From NCBI RefSeq assembly GCF_001641265.1, contig NW_020167539.1:620001-684000 (forward strand): DNA of 64,000 nt, read 5' to 3'. The DNA comes from Pseudogymnoascus destructans (lineage: Eukaryota > Ascomycota > Leotiomycetes > Thelebolales > Thelebolaceae). The translations under genes were made by a program, and so were the position numbers. The notes under the pieces were generated by a model. It did not search any database, was not told where the DNA came from, and saw only the letters and a program-made list of their open reading frames with translations. Positions within the stretch are counted from its first letter, which is position 1. The number at the start of each line of letters is the position of its first letter. Below, one piece after another: positions 11,163 through 22,739 of the stretch.

Positions 11163-12462
11163 AGCCCCGTCACCGGCGAAGTGGCCTACCGAGCGGAGCC
11201 TCAAAACTCTCTCCTCGCAGAAGAGTTAGCATACACGCCTTATATTGGCCACCGCCAGCGCCGTAGAGTCTCTGCTCGCGGCTACACGCCCGATTTCCGA
11301 GGCAACATGTATATGCCGAACACGACGTGGACATGGGCCTTCATGGTGGTAACAATTGTTCAGGCCGCGGTGGTCCTGGGCTTGGAGTCGTAAGTCTTTG
11401 TGAGGAGTGTTGGGTGGTTTGCTGAGGTTCTGACTGACCTTCCAATGTAGTTATATTTTCGCAAAATTTCAGACGGCACTTGCTCCAAATCTACCATCAG
11501 TACCCAAAGTTAAAGTCATACCGACCTATCTCACACTCTTTATTTTCGCTTTCATCTATCAACTGGTCCTTGTCTACGACTCCCTGCGGTTGAAGAACAC
11601 TATCCAAGTCATCGGACTTTGTCTGTATAACTTGGGAATCTTGATTTACTCCTCCGTGCAGGTTAGCCAGATCAAGGACGCCGTCTGGGATCTGTATCTG
11701 TCCAGCCCAAGTTACCTCCCTGAAGGCCAGTTACTATGGCCCGTTATACACCCCTACCTGGTTGCAGTCCCGGTCATAATTGGGTTGGGAACAGCAGTAA
11801 TGTCAGCTATTGCCTACAAGCTGTACGGCGAATTTGCCTGGACCATCTATAAGCATATCAGTGCGGATCTTCGCATGAAGAGACGATTCTTGACATTCCA
11901 GGTACGGAAACATACTTTCTAGCCATAATTTGTCCATCGAACTGACGCATGGCAGATTTACATCGCACTCCTGAAGTTTGATTTCTTCTTCTTCCTTGGA
12001 TTTACTGTACAGTTTCTCGTCATTGTCTCGAGCAGCCAAAACGTGGAATTCTACCTAACCATTGCCGCGATTCCGATTACTATCCTCATTCTCGCCATGG
12101 CTGCTATCTGGACCCGCCGAGAGATCAAAATCGGCATGATTATCAACATCTTGCTATATTTCGCCGCACTCGCGTATTTCCTCTTTAAGTTGGTACGCAT
12201 ATATCAACCTAGTCGTCAGGCCCAGTACCGCCCAGCCCGCACATCCCTCACCATTTTTGCGGTCTTGACTATTATACTCATTCTGTTGACAATCACCAAC
12301 GCATGTGTTTGCATGCACAACTTCGACAAAGGCCTCAAGCCGTTTGTGACGAGGAGGAAGATCATCGGAGGAGACGAAAAGACGGACAATTTCACAGAGC
12401 TTCCTGACATGAAGCACGGAGGGCCGGTAGCACCACAGCCGAGCAGAATGACGATTGACTAG
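11163..12462 (+). CDS. UPF0658-family Golgi apparatus membrane protein, multi-pass
   Basis: Firm exons 11307 (first safe ATG)..11389, 11451..11901, 11956..12462. The second and third junctions keep frame (LGLES|YIFAKFQ and LTFQ|IYIALLKF). The protein is mostly hydrophobic, with about seven membrane spans beginning with TWTWAFMVVTIVQAAVVLGL, and a polar tail (KPFVTRRKIIGGDEKTDN). The motif order matches the fungal UPF0658 Golgi family; molecular function unknown. Coding-like sequence extends upstream in frame (AYRAEPQNSLLAEELAY) back to a TAG at 11160-11162 that could itself be an intron acceptor (CTCTCTCGTAG). A further 5' exon is therefore likely and the true start is not resolved; 11307 gives a protein lacking the usual cytosolic N-terminus. 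Confidence 0.8.
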
Positions 12463-12897
12463 GCGGAGATTTGGGACACGCATGGTGTTTCTGGGTGTTG
12501 ACTGTGTATTGCACGAATCGCAGTTTTCTTTTGTTTTAGATCTTCGCGTCCTGGGCCACTGTGGCATATCATGGCGTTCATACCCTGGGCGTTGGAAGAT
12601 TCGTGATAGTTTTCAGTCTTGCGGGACGGCATAGCGCGCCGGAGAATTTGAGAATTTGCTAGCTGATCCTGGGAGGGGGAGCAAGGATTGGAATACTCGT
12701 GTGTAGGCTCATGAATAGCTACTGTCTATTGGAATTTGACGAGCACGAATGCATGTTGATTTGAAATTTATAATTATATTTATCCCCTTGAATAGTTGTC
12801 CCTATTACCCTGCCGTACATACTTTATTAGAAATGACATCCGGGTCATGTTCAGGCCGATACCCTAAATACGCCGTAATATCCATCCTGTCCATAAA
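12463..12897. other. Convergent intergenic region
   Basis: 435 bp between the stop codons of the Golgi protein gene and the WC-2 like gene. No gene or structured element seen. Confidence 0.5.
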
Positions 12898-14345
12898 TTA
12901 TAAATGCAAGTCCCCACCGCCATTATTGAAATTGAACCCCCCTCCTGACTTCTTCTTTTCCTGCTTTGCCCAGCGCAGACCACATGCATTGCACAGCGTT
13001 TTTGGTCCCTCAGGGCCTTTGCGCCATTCCGGCGAGTCGAGGGTACCTGATAAGTCAGTTAGTTCAAAATGGGATCCACACGGTCCAATTCTTAATATGT
13101 GCATACCACAATCCGTACAGACATATTTGTCTGCAGTTTTGAGTTTCTTCTTCTTGTCCACGCTCCTGCCGTTCTTATCTACTGGTAGATTGGCGCCTGA
13201 ATCTCCACGAATAAGTGTGGGAGAGGCATCGCCGGTGCTAATGCCCTGGCTGCGTTCTCCGTCTTGGTAGCGGAGCCCGGTTAACATTTCGATAGTATCG
13301 ATGTTCGTTGCTCCCCCATAGAGTACTGCCTTTTCTTCTGTAGAGTCTAGTTTGCAGTTTGAATTTGCATCTTCATGACCTTGCCGTGTGTGGGCGGAGT
13401 TTGTCGATGGCCCCTGGCCTGGAGGCGGCATGTCAAGAAGTTCAGTGCTAGAAGAATGGCCCATCCCACCCGACATGGCTGCGTTGCTTTCCTGTGAAGA
13501 ATATTGCTCCCAAGGCCCTTCATGTTCTTTCTTCCATTGAGGTTGATAATCGTCTTGCTCTTCTGCGTCTTCGCGCCGTAGGGACTCGATCTTCTTCATG
13601 AGGCGCTCATTCTCAATTTTGTGTTCAAGGAAGGAGTCCAGGAGAGCGGCATTTTTGGATGGGTATGGACGCGACATCATGAAGAAACCGCTGCAAGGGG
13701 CCGATGAGTTATTTTGACTGGAAGACGTAGCTCCGCTGGTTAAATGTGGCTGGCCATGACATTCAAGAACTGCGTATTCACCGCCGGTTTGTTTGCGGAA
13801 CCGGTAGAAAACCCGTAGAACATCTCCGCTTGTGACGGAGTTGTTAAATTCGCGGACGAACATGGAACGGTCGTCTGGATGTACGAAGTCTACTATCGAT
13901 TTACCTATTATCTCCTCTGGGGTATATCCTGTCAGTTGCTTGACGCCGTCTGAAATATAGAGCACGCGACCATCCGGAGCTAGGATGTGAATGAGATCTT
14001 TCAACTCTTCTACGATCTGCTGCATCCAAGTTCGACTTTTGGTGAATCCGTTGCCTACGGTGCTTCCTGCTTGAGAGGATTGCGTTGCAAAGTACGTGGA
14101 TGAGACGCCGGCGCCTGTCACGTTTATTGCGTTCTCATTGTAGGTTTGTGGAGCACTGGTTTCATCTGAAGCCTTGTTACTTTTTGGCACTCATATTCAA
14201 GGGGAAAGCACCCCTTACCATCTTGGTTTGCTTGGACACCTAGGTCTACAAGGCGAAGATCTCCGGATTCAAAAATAGGGATATCTCCAAGGCCATGGAC
14301 GTGGTCCTCTTCAAGCGTATCGGTCATGGGCTGTTCATTGATCAT
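12898..14345 (-). CDS. lreB: White Collar-2/LreB-type PAS and GATA zinc finger regulator
   Basis: complement(join(12898..13046, 13107..14165, 14219..14345)), 444 aa. Partner of the blue-light receptor WC-1/LreA in the white collar complex. The PAS domain (about residues 75-185) is clear: WMQQIVEELKDLIHILAPDG, YISDGVKQLTGYTPEEIIGK, FVHPDDRSMFVREF, VFYRFRKQTGGEYAVLECHG. The single GATA finger near the C-terminus reads CTDCG|TLDSPEWRKGPEGPKTLC then NACGLRWAKQEKK. A 60-nt intron (13047-13106) splits the finger just after its second Cys; it has no stop in frame. The intron at 14166-14218 joins QANQD|DETSAPQ. The start used is ATG 14345; an acceptor-like CCCTTTTAG lies just before it and MYYGSQDDREL can be read from 14450, so an extra 5' exon is possible. 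Confidence 0.9.
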
Positions 14346-14987
14346 CTAAAAGGGTAATTAGTGTCTGCTAAAGTTTTGAACGCGAAGTTCCCTTTCGGCG
14401 CCCTGAATACCCACACATAACTCTCTATCATCTTGGCTTCCATAGTACATGGTCGAATCATTAGCCAGGATAGCTATGGCTGGCGGTGTTTCTGGCGGCA
14501 TTTTGGGTTGTGAACCCGCACAAGAGTTGACTTAAATATTACCAAACCCCAGAATCACCTGGGGGCATTTCACAAATAAAACATGCTATAACTTATACAT
14601 CTATGTTATAGTAAGAATCACCGACATCTGTCAACCCTTGGGAAGTTAGGCTGGAACCTCACCTTGAGACCAACCCCCCACCTCGCGTTAATATATCACG
14701 TGATGTCGCGTTCCGTCTCACCCTTGCATACATTTATGTACGTACTATATGGTATCAAAGGGCGTCCGTTCGTTGACTTCGCAATATCGGCCTCCATGTC
14801 CCCCAACAACAAATATTCTATGGGCATGTAACATAGCTACTGTGGTGGCAGAACTGCCAAATAAACAAGATGTGAAGCTTACCCTCTCCTAGATAGCTGA
14901 AGACGTCGCGCTAATAGTGGATTACAGGTGTATGTACATACAGCTTCTGGGCCAGCCTTCCAGGCAGCTAACTAGTTTATTATAGCA
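14346..14987. promoter_or_regulatory. Divergent region lreB/rad50
   Basis: About 640 bp that must contain the promoters of both genes, possibly one 5' exon of lreB (near 14415-14450) and the undetected first exon of rad50. CAAT-like and CRE-like words can be picked out but none is convincing. Confidence 0.45.
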
Positions 14988-17900
14988 AAAATCGATAAGT
15001 TGTCCATCCTTGGGTATATATTGCGGACCTCCCATGATGCCAGTAGCTGACCCATATTGACAGGGTGAGATCTTTCGACAACATACGCAGCGAGACGATA
15101 CAGTTCCACACGCCATTAACGCTCATCGTGGGGTACAATGGCTCAGGAAAGACGACAATTATTGAGTGTCTCAAGTACGCTACAACGGGACAACTACCTC
15201 CGAACAGCAAAGGCGGAGCTTTCATTCACGACCCCAAGCTCTGTGGTGAGAAGGAGGTTCTTGCACAAGTCAAATTATCCTTCAAGGGCACACAAGGCGC
15301 CAGGCTGGTCGTCACTCGAAGTTTACAACTCACGGTCAAGAAGACGACGAGATCACAGAAAACCTTGGAGGGCCAGCTGTTGATGATTAAGGATGGCGAG
15401 CGAACTACGATATCTTCTCGGGTTGCGGAGTTGGACCAGATTATGCCCCAGTATTTGGGAGTATCTGAGGCCATTCTGGATTCCGTGATATTCTGTCACC
15501 AAGACGAGTCATTATGGCCCATGAGCGAGCCTTCGGTGCTCAAGAGGAAGTTCGACGAGATTTTCGAAGCTCTGAAGTACACCAAAGCGATAGAGAATAT
15601 AAAGACCGTCAGAAAGAACCAAGGCATCGCGTTGGCAAAGCACAAGATGTTCGAGGATCAGTACAAGACGGAGAAGGACAGAGGTGAAAGGGCAGAGAAA
15701 AAGTCCATTCAGCTTCAAGATGAAATCGAGAAGTTACGCACTGAAAGCGAGCACCTTACGAGAGACATGCAAGTTGCACTGGACAGCGCAAGGGAGAACA
15801 CCAAGCAAGCTCAGGAGTTCCAAGGCATTGTTAACGAATTGAAAAACAAGCGTTATCAAGCTGAACGTCGCCGCGAGGACGTTGATGACTTGAAAGACAA
15901 CCTCACAGAGCTCCAAGAGTCAGATCAGAAACTTGAGGACATGCTTGCACGGTCCGAAGATACCATGGAAACGAACAGAGCCGAAGAGCAAAGCTACCAG
16001 GAAAGTTATGCTGAGCTTCGGAAGGAGCTTGGACTCTGCAGACAGAAACAGGCTGGGAGACTTGCCGAACAAGGGCAGTACAAGGCAGAAAAGGAGAACT
16101 ATGACCGTCAGATTACGGATCGTGAGAAACTGGTAAAAGAAGCTGCACGAAAACATCAGGTCCGAGGATACGAAGGAGATATCGATGATGGTCTAATAAA
16201 CAGCTTTATTGACCGGATGGGAAAGCTTGCCAAGGATAAAAGTCGAGAGCTAGAACGCATCCAACAATCCTTGGAAGATGACCTTCGTGAGGCGCAATCA
16301 ATTTTGACTAGTTTACAGAGTCGTCGCTCAGCATGCACGCAAGATAAAGTTAATGCCAGGCAATTGGTCACCGACAACAATAAACGCATTGTCAGCATGC
16401 AAGACAGTATCGGAAACATCCAAATTGATGAAGGAGAAAAGGCTAAATTAGAATCAACCCTTAGCGAACTCCGAGAGAAGCTAAACAAGTCCACCAACGA
16501 CGCAGAGCAATCTGGGTGGGATAAGCTTCTTCAGTCGGAGAACTCGAAGCTTCGAGATTTAGAAGTTGAGAGATCGAGGTTGAATGACCAACTCGTGCAG
16601 TCTAGCCGTATGGCAGAAGACCGTGCCCAGCTCGACTACTATAGAAAGGAGCTCAAGGACCGCCAGCGAAGCCTTGACACCATGAAAGCCACATATGGGG
16701 ACAAGCTGTCCTCTATTGTTGGTGACGATTGGAAGGCCACTACTTTGGCCGCGGACTTCCAGGATGCACTGGACCAGAAGACCTCCGCCACACAAGAAGC
16801 ACAGATCCAGCGTGATGTTACTGTCCAGGAAATGCAACAAGTGGAATTTAAGCTACTGACTGCCCGAGACTCCCGGAAGCGAAAGCTCGAGGAAATGAAG
16901 TCTTGTGAAAAGGCTGTGCTTAACTCAATTCTGAGTCCCGAGGGCCAGGCTTTGCCAACCATAGAAGACTATCTACCAGAGCTTTCAAAGCTGGAGAGTG
17001 ATCGTGATCTCATCAAGTCGGATATCGATAACTTCACTCACTTGAACAAGTTCTGGTCTGGGTGCATAGAGACCGCCGAGCGGGAAAATCAATGCCATCT
17101 TTGCGATCGGAAGTTCCAGCCAGGAGAAAAGTCTGCGACCATATCAAAGCTAAGAAGCAAGCTCGCCAAAGATGCGAGAGAGACTCTGACGGTGGAATTA
17201 AAAGAGATGGAGGATATGTGCGGTGATGCCCAGGCTGTTCGCTCGCAGTATGAGACGCACGTACGGCTTAGTACAGCGGAACTTCCAGCCCTCGAGAAAG
17301 ATATCAAAAAGCTTGACGATCAACGCAGCACTCTGATTAAGCGCCTGGAGGGACAAGATAACTCCGTGCGTGAGGAGGAGTCCGCAAAACTAGACATTGA
17401 ATCTCTTGCCAAGTCGGTCAGCACCATTGTCAGATACGTGACAGATATCACTGGGTTCGAGGAACAAATTGCTTCGATTGCATCACAACAGAAGTTGTCA
17501 GGCAGCCATCTCAGCGTCAATGATATCCAAAGCCAACAGGAAATATGCAACAAGAAGTCCGACGAGCTTAAATCACAAATTGCCAAGCTTGTGAAGGAGA
17601 AGGACGAATCCCGATCTCGTATCAACTTGCTAGAGCTCGACCTGCGTGATGCGGGAAGTAAAATGGTCGAGGCCAATCACCAGATGCAGAGGAAAGAAGA
17701 ACTATTACAGCGAATACAGGAGATGAAAGAAGTCAATGCTGGACAACAGGAAGCAATAAATCGAGCTGATAGCAGTCTCAAATCACTCGAACCAGAAATA
17801 AAGAATGCCGAAGCTAAGCTCACGAATATTCGGAATGAGGGAAAAACCAAAGAAAAGGCTGTCGGAGACGAATCCTTCAAGATATCCGAAACAGTGAACA

Positions 17901-19006
17901 AGCTCAGACTTGCAGACAAGGCCATACGAGACTACATTGATGATGATGGCCCAGGCAAGCTGAAAGCATGCGAGCAGTCGATTATTGACCTGGAACGGGA
18001 AATATCGCGGATTGACGCTGAGATATCAGATGTTACCGAGAAAGCCAACGCCATAAAAGAGCAGATCGACAACAGTGAAAGGATCAAGAGAAATATATCG
18101 GACAACATCAAATACCGCAAGTTCAAGCGGGCTCTGGATGTATTGAATGCCGAGATTGTGGAACTTGAGTTGCGGAATGCCAATGAAGATCTCTTACGAC
18201 TCAGCCGTGAGGCAGAAAAGCAGAACATGAGGCATCAAAAACTGTTGGCAAACCGTGGTCCAATTCTCGGTGCCATGAGAGCAAAGGATGATGAACTGCG
18301 TGGCATTCTTCTTGATTGGGAGACTGAGTATAAGGATGCAGCCAAGAATTATCGAGAGTCTCACATTAAGGTCGAGATCACCAAGGCAGCTATCGAGGAT
18401 CTGGCTCGCTATGGAACTGCTTTGGACCAGGCGATTATGAAGTACCACAGCCTGAAGATGGAGGAGATCAACCGCATCGCCGGAGAGCTCTGGCAAAGTA
18501 CATATCAGGGTACTGATGTCGACACAATTCTCATCCGCTCTGACGCAGAGAATGCAGCTGGAAGGAGTAATTATAACTATCGAGTCTGCATGGTGAAGCA
18601 GGATGCCGAAATGGACATGAGAGGCCGATGTAGCGCTGGGCAGCGAGTATTGGCCAGTATCATTATTCGGCTTGCCCTCGCAGAATGTTTCGGCGTCAAT
18701 TGCGGGGTATGTAAACATCTGTCCCAAAGAACAGCAGAAGCTAACTGTTATTCATAGCTCATAGCATTGGATGAGCCTACCACTAACCTGGACCGCGACA
18801 ATATTCGTAGTCTTGCAGAGTCTCTCCACGGTATCATCCGAACTCGACAGGCACAGTCCAACTTCCAGCTCATTGTCATTACTCACGATGAAGAATTCTT
18901 GCGATATATGAAGTGTGCTGATTTTTGCGATCACTACTATCGTATTAGTAGGGACGATAAGCAGAAGAGCATCATTGAGAGGCAAACAATCACCGAGGTC
19001 ATATAG
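14988..19006 (+). CDS. rad50: DNA double-strand break repair ATPase Rad50
   Basis: Coding exons ..15013, 15064..18706, 18758..19006; introns of 50 and 51 nt. Rad50 is the SMC-like subunit of Mre11-Rad50-Nbs1/Xrs2, which tethers and processes broken DNA ends in the nucleus. KIDKLSILG|VRSFDN starts the ATPase head; Walker A is GYNGSGKTT, followed by ECLKYATTGQLPPNSKGGAF. Long coiled coils flank a CXXC zinc hook (QCHLCDRKF, near 17090-17110). The C-terminal head has the signature region RGRCSAGQRVLASIIIRLAL and Walker B LIALDEPTTNLDRDN, with ITHDEEFL at the H-loop. The initiator Met is not in the visible exon: sequence upstream of AAA ATC is an acceptor (TTTATTATAG|CA), so a tiny first exon supplying about M-S remains unlocated within 14,750-14,980. 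Length (over 1,300 aa) is normal. Confidence 0.95.
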
Positions 19007-19279
19007 AAATTGGCCAGCAGTTATATTGCTATCTTAGAGGAGCGTCATAATAATAAGCTACTTTCTGGCCAAATATTGTTGAACTACTGCAGACAAACTA
19101 TACCACATCTTATAAACGTATGAAATAAACGATCAAATTTAAACTCCTCCACTTATACTCTGACTGAACTGCAACAAAACATGTTCCGCCGTTCTCGACA
19201 GTGCCAATATTGTCTCCGGTAGACTGTTGCCTGTATCCACTAGAGGAATAACCCGGCTCCCGTCCTATTCCATCTCATG
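19007..19279. other. Convergent intergenic region
   Basis: 273 bp between the rad50 stop and the stop of the next minus-strand gene. Contains AATAAA-like words (AAATAAACG near 19123). No gene. Confidence 0.5.
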
Positions 19280-21078
19280 TTACTTAGCCCATTCTCGTAA
19301 AGAAGGACTGGTTGACGCTCGATTGTTCCGCGGCACTACCCACTGGGCAGCTACCTCGCATTTTTGGATGCTGAGGTCTGCAACACCACCCTGACCATCT
19401 GCTCCATCTCCATATACAGGCGAGTAAATGTTGACCGATGGCCATACCGCTGTTTTTACCAACCACGTCCTATCCTTCAAAATCTCAGTGGCAGGTAACT
19501 CCTCTACATTCGCGCTTTTTTGTTTAAGAACCCCATTCTTTATCTCCTGCCCGAGCCTATCATATTGAAGTTTCAAGATCTTGGCCTTGTTCGTGCAGTA
19601 TTCGTCATAATTAGCACATACATGGAGATCCTCCTTGAACTCATCGCCAAGCTCCGACATACGGAGTATGATGGGATCGGGGTGAAGTCGCCGGCAGATT
19701 GATAGCCAAGCTGTGCCACTGACCATATCAAACAGTGCAGCGAATTGTTCCTCGCGAGTTGGTATTGACACTTCCAAGTTATGCTTAATCCTATATTTCT
19801 CTAGGTAGGCGGAAATAGGGTTGAGCAGACCAAAAATGTTCAGTGAGAGCAATTCCACTTCGTCGTAGAAGTCCGTGGGTAATACTGCGCCGTCAAGAAC
19901 TTCCCGGATAGCCCTGCTGCGAGTTTTTGTGCGCGCAAATCCTAATAAACGTCAGCTTCGATGGAATAAACCTCAGTTGGGGAGTGAGACATACCATCAT
20001 GCGAGTTTTTTTCAGCCATGTCCGTTTCGAGTGCATTTAGCATGGTGGCTTGATTTGGTGTGCATCCAAATAAAAGGGGGCTGAACACTTTATCAACGAA
20101 GATGCGTGCAATAATGCCCATTATCATCATGCATCGTTTCCTCTCGTAGTAGAGCAACGAGTCCCAGCTCTTGGCGTCATCAGGGTCAACATCCTGCACT
20201 AGTTCCGCCAGACTTACGAAGAGAGGTGAGACATTCATTTCGTTCCAAGGGCGCTTCCCCTCAAGCTCGTCAGGTTTGATATTGAATCCCCCGAAGTTTT
20301 CAACAACAAAGCTAGTGGTAATTTTATTGGCCTCGGTGAACAAATGATCGAAGAACTCATCGGATTGGGGGCCATCCGTATGACGCGGGGGTTCAAGGAG
20401 TCGGACCACAAAGTTTTCATCTGCAGCCATGACTATATTCCCGGGGCGTCCTTTAACATGTCTGATTTGAGAGGGGGGAAGATGTGAATAGGGTCCTTTT
20501 TTTGGAGGCTTTGGCCTTTCGCCCCGACAACGTAGATCATCGATCTGTTGTTGAAGCAAGTCCTGGTCTTTTTTCCCAAATCTGGTCTGGTTAGTAGGCT
20601 GATTTGACATGACCATTTACTATCTGTTACAGCGTTGGTACACTTACTTCCTGTCAAGCATGGTAAATGGTACATTTCCTATTCGCACTCCTTTCTCCTG
20701 GGGGGTCACTTGCGGTGGCGGACTGTGAACTGGGGGTGTAATCGGGCGACTTATGCCAGCTCCCCCTCCAGGCGGCGGCAGTAGCGGGCTGTTGTCTGGC
20801 GTTGTGACCGGGCCACTTCTGGTACCTCCCCTTCCAGGCGGCGGCAGTGGCGGGCTGTTGTCTGGCGGTGTAATCGGGCTACGTCTGGTACCTCCCCTTC
20901 CAGGCGGCGGAAGTGGCGGGCTGTTGTCTGGGGGTGTATTCGGGCTACTTCTGGGACTTTCATCCGAAGGTGTAGTTAGAGGGCCTGGGGCGATTTGTTC
21001 TCCAGGCGGCGGTGGCTCAATAGGGGCAGGAGGGTTGATACCCCGGCGACCGGGCAGACCATTGGGGGGGGTGCTCAT
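19280..21078 (-). CDS. Unrecognised fungal protein with Pro/Gly-rich repeat N-terminus
   Basis: complement(join(19280..19941, 19995..20581, 20648..21078)), 559 aa. Both introns (53 and 66 nt) have GT-AG ends and restore frame (MLDRK|FGKKDQDL and KNSHDG|FARTKTRS). Residues 1-140 are Pro/Gly-rich with a tandem unit built on NSPPLPPPGRGGTR, SPITPPD. The remainder is soluble-looking and mixed alpha/beta, with DQDLLQQQIDDLRCRGERPK, FFDHLFTEANKITTSFVV, ERKRCMMIMGIIARIFVDKV, AALFDMVSGTAWLSICRRLH and WLVKTAVWPSVNIYSPV. No signal peptide, membrane span or catalytic motif is visible, and I do not recognise a family. The middle part could be a fungal-restricted helical domain. The gene is convergent with rad50 and divergent from an enoyl-CoA hydratase gene, which gives no functional clue. 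Confidence 0.75.
20753..20963 (-). repeat. In-gene tandem repeat coding for the Pro/Gly-rich units
   Basis: Three nearly identical copies of about 63 bp (cores around CTTCCAGGCGGCGG and GGGCTGTTGTCTGG) inside the first exon of the unrecognised gene. The copies differ by a few bases and are likely to vary in number between strains. Confidence 0.8.
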
Positions 21079-21678
21079 TTTGAAATATGAAAATGCAAGT
21101 CTGAAGTTTGTGTTTTTTCTGCCAACTGTATTGGAATGAATCGAGAAGGGGGTGCTGGACGACGTGGGATATAATGATCAGGCAAAGAATATTTCTATAT
21201 GATTATAGAAATGAGGAAACAAAGAAATTGCTCCTACCGTATTCTACCTACGTATGGATACAGACCAACAGACGGCTTCGGTCGTCGTCATCGTCGCCCT
21301 TTGTCATAAGAGAGGAGAAAAGCCACGGCGACGCAAGCGGATGTCTAGCATACATAACCAGGCCCTTAGTTGCTCTTTGAACAAATGCTCGTTGTGAAGT
21401 GATGGTGATGCTACGAGCGAGCATGTTGAGGAAGCGACGGCTCGTCTCCAAGCCAAGAAGTACGTACCGTCGTACCCCGCATGCATTCTGGATTCGGTTG
21501 TTTTGGTGGAGTGCAACCCGGGTACCGTGACATATGCTATGCCGAGGTACACTACGGCTTTCTATTATTTAACAACCGTAGCTATAGTAGCTTGAGTAGC
21601 CCAAGGTGAGGTTTGGTGATCTTGTACTTGAATCTATAGACAATTTTATATTTATTCACCATTCAGCCGCAAAAGACG
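21079..21678. promoter_or_regulatory. Divergent intergenic region
   Basis: 600 bp between the starts of the unrecognised Pro-rich gene and the enoyl-CoA hydratase gene. It has a few short open frames without motifs; no operator can be named. Confidence 0.45.
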
Positions 21679-22611
21679 ATGTCTAGTCTTCCAGTTGCGC
21701 CGCCGGCGAACTATGCCGATGTCCCATACACGCAGATTCGCGTCTCCCACGTCCCAGCAAGCTCTCCAACTCCCACTCCCGTCATTCTCATCACTCTCTA
21801 CCGACCTGCAAAGTACAATGCCTACACAGAGGTTATGACACGGGAAATGAACAATGCCTTCGCCATTCTTTCCGCAGATGACCGTGTCAAGTCCATCGTC
21901 GTGACCGGCCACGGCAAGATGTTCTGTGCTGGCGCAGACCTTGACATTGGCTTCGAATTCGGCGATGACACCGACAGGACGCACCGTGATGGAGGTGGCA
22001 TCATATCCCTATCCATCTTCCGTTGCACGAAGCCCGTGATTGCTGCTATTAATGGGTCGGCTGTTGGCGTTGGGATCACCATGACGCTCCCCATGAGCAT
22101 CCGTATTGTTAGCAACAAGGCCAAGATTGGGTTCGTTTTCGCCCGTCGCGGCCTGGTCATAGAAGCAGTCTCGGCTTTCTTCCTCCCACGTCTTCTCGGG
22201 TACAGCAAGGCTATGCACGTTGTTACTACGGGCGACGTCTACCCGTCCACCTCGCCGTTGCTCGACGGCCTCTTTTCTGAGATCGTGGACCCAGAGAGGG
22301 TCCTCCCGAGGGCTCTGGAGCTGGCTGATGACATCGCAAGGAACACCAGCACAGTCAGCACGCAGATGAACAAGGATCTGATCTGGCGTGGACCTGATTC
22401 GCCTGAGGAAGCTCAATTGATCACTTCCAGGGTTATCCTGGACTTGTTCAAGAGCAAGGATGGTGCGGAGGGTATTAAGTCGTTCCTGGAGAAACGGCCG
22501 GCACAGTTTAAGGGGACAGTGCCGAAAGATGCACCTTCGGTGTGGCCATGGTGGAACCAGATCGATGCGGATCCGCCTAAGAGTGACTGGCGCACGAAAT
22601 CCAAGATCTGA
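21679..22611 (+). CDS. Enoyl-CoA hydratase/isomerase family protein, peroxisome-type
   Basis: Single exon, 310 aa, of the crotonase superfamily (hydration or isomerisation of enoyl-CoA in fatty acid beta-oxidation). Visible crotonase landmarks: RPAKYNAYTEVMTREMNNAF, the oxyanion-hole stretch GHGKMFCAGADLDIGF, then CTKPVIAAINGSAVGVGITM and IGFVFARRGLVIEAVSAFFL, followed by LPRLLGYSKAMHVVTTGDVY. The catalytic Glu is probably in the GLVIEAVSAF segment, as in Delta3,Delta2-enoyl-CoA isomerase-like members. The C-terminus ends in SKI, a plausible variant peroxisomal targeting signal 1. The start ATG follows AAAAGACG. Some fungal relatives sit in secondary-metabolite clusters, but the neighbours here are housekeeping genes, so beta-oxidation is the simpler reading. 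Confidence 0.88.
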   Translation: MSSLPVAPPANYADVPYTQIRVSHVPASSPTPTPVILITLYRPAKYNAYTEVMTREMNNAFAILSADDRVKSIVVTGHGKMFCAGADLDIGFEFGDDTDRTHRDGGGIISLSIFRCTKPVIAAINGSAVGVGITMTLPMSIRIVSNKAKIGFVFARRGLVIEAVSAFFLPRLLGYSKAMHVVTTGDVYPSTSPLLDGLFSEIVDPERVLPRALELADDIARNTSTVSTQMNKDLIWRGPDSPEEAQLITSRVILDLFKSKDGAEGIKSFLEKRPAQFKGTVPKDAPSVWPWWNQIDADPPKSDWRTKSKI

Positions 22612-22739
22612 TGTGGTAATTTATAGATAGTGATCTCCATTTGATAAGAGTATCTGTATACAACTCAATATTATTACACTGCTGTAATCACTTGAGGAGA
22701 TAGTGCATGTGTAGGCCTTACGCAGAGTGTGAAATAATG
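22612..22739. other. Short convergent intergenic region
   Basis: 128 bp between convergent stop codons; nothing further seen. Confidence 0.5.

Noticed and set aside
14415..14502. Upstream start for the WC-2 like protein at ATG 14502 (MPPETPPAIAILAN)
   Set aside because: On exact reading the frame hits TGA after 14 codons, so it cannot join the next exon without an implausible tiny intron.
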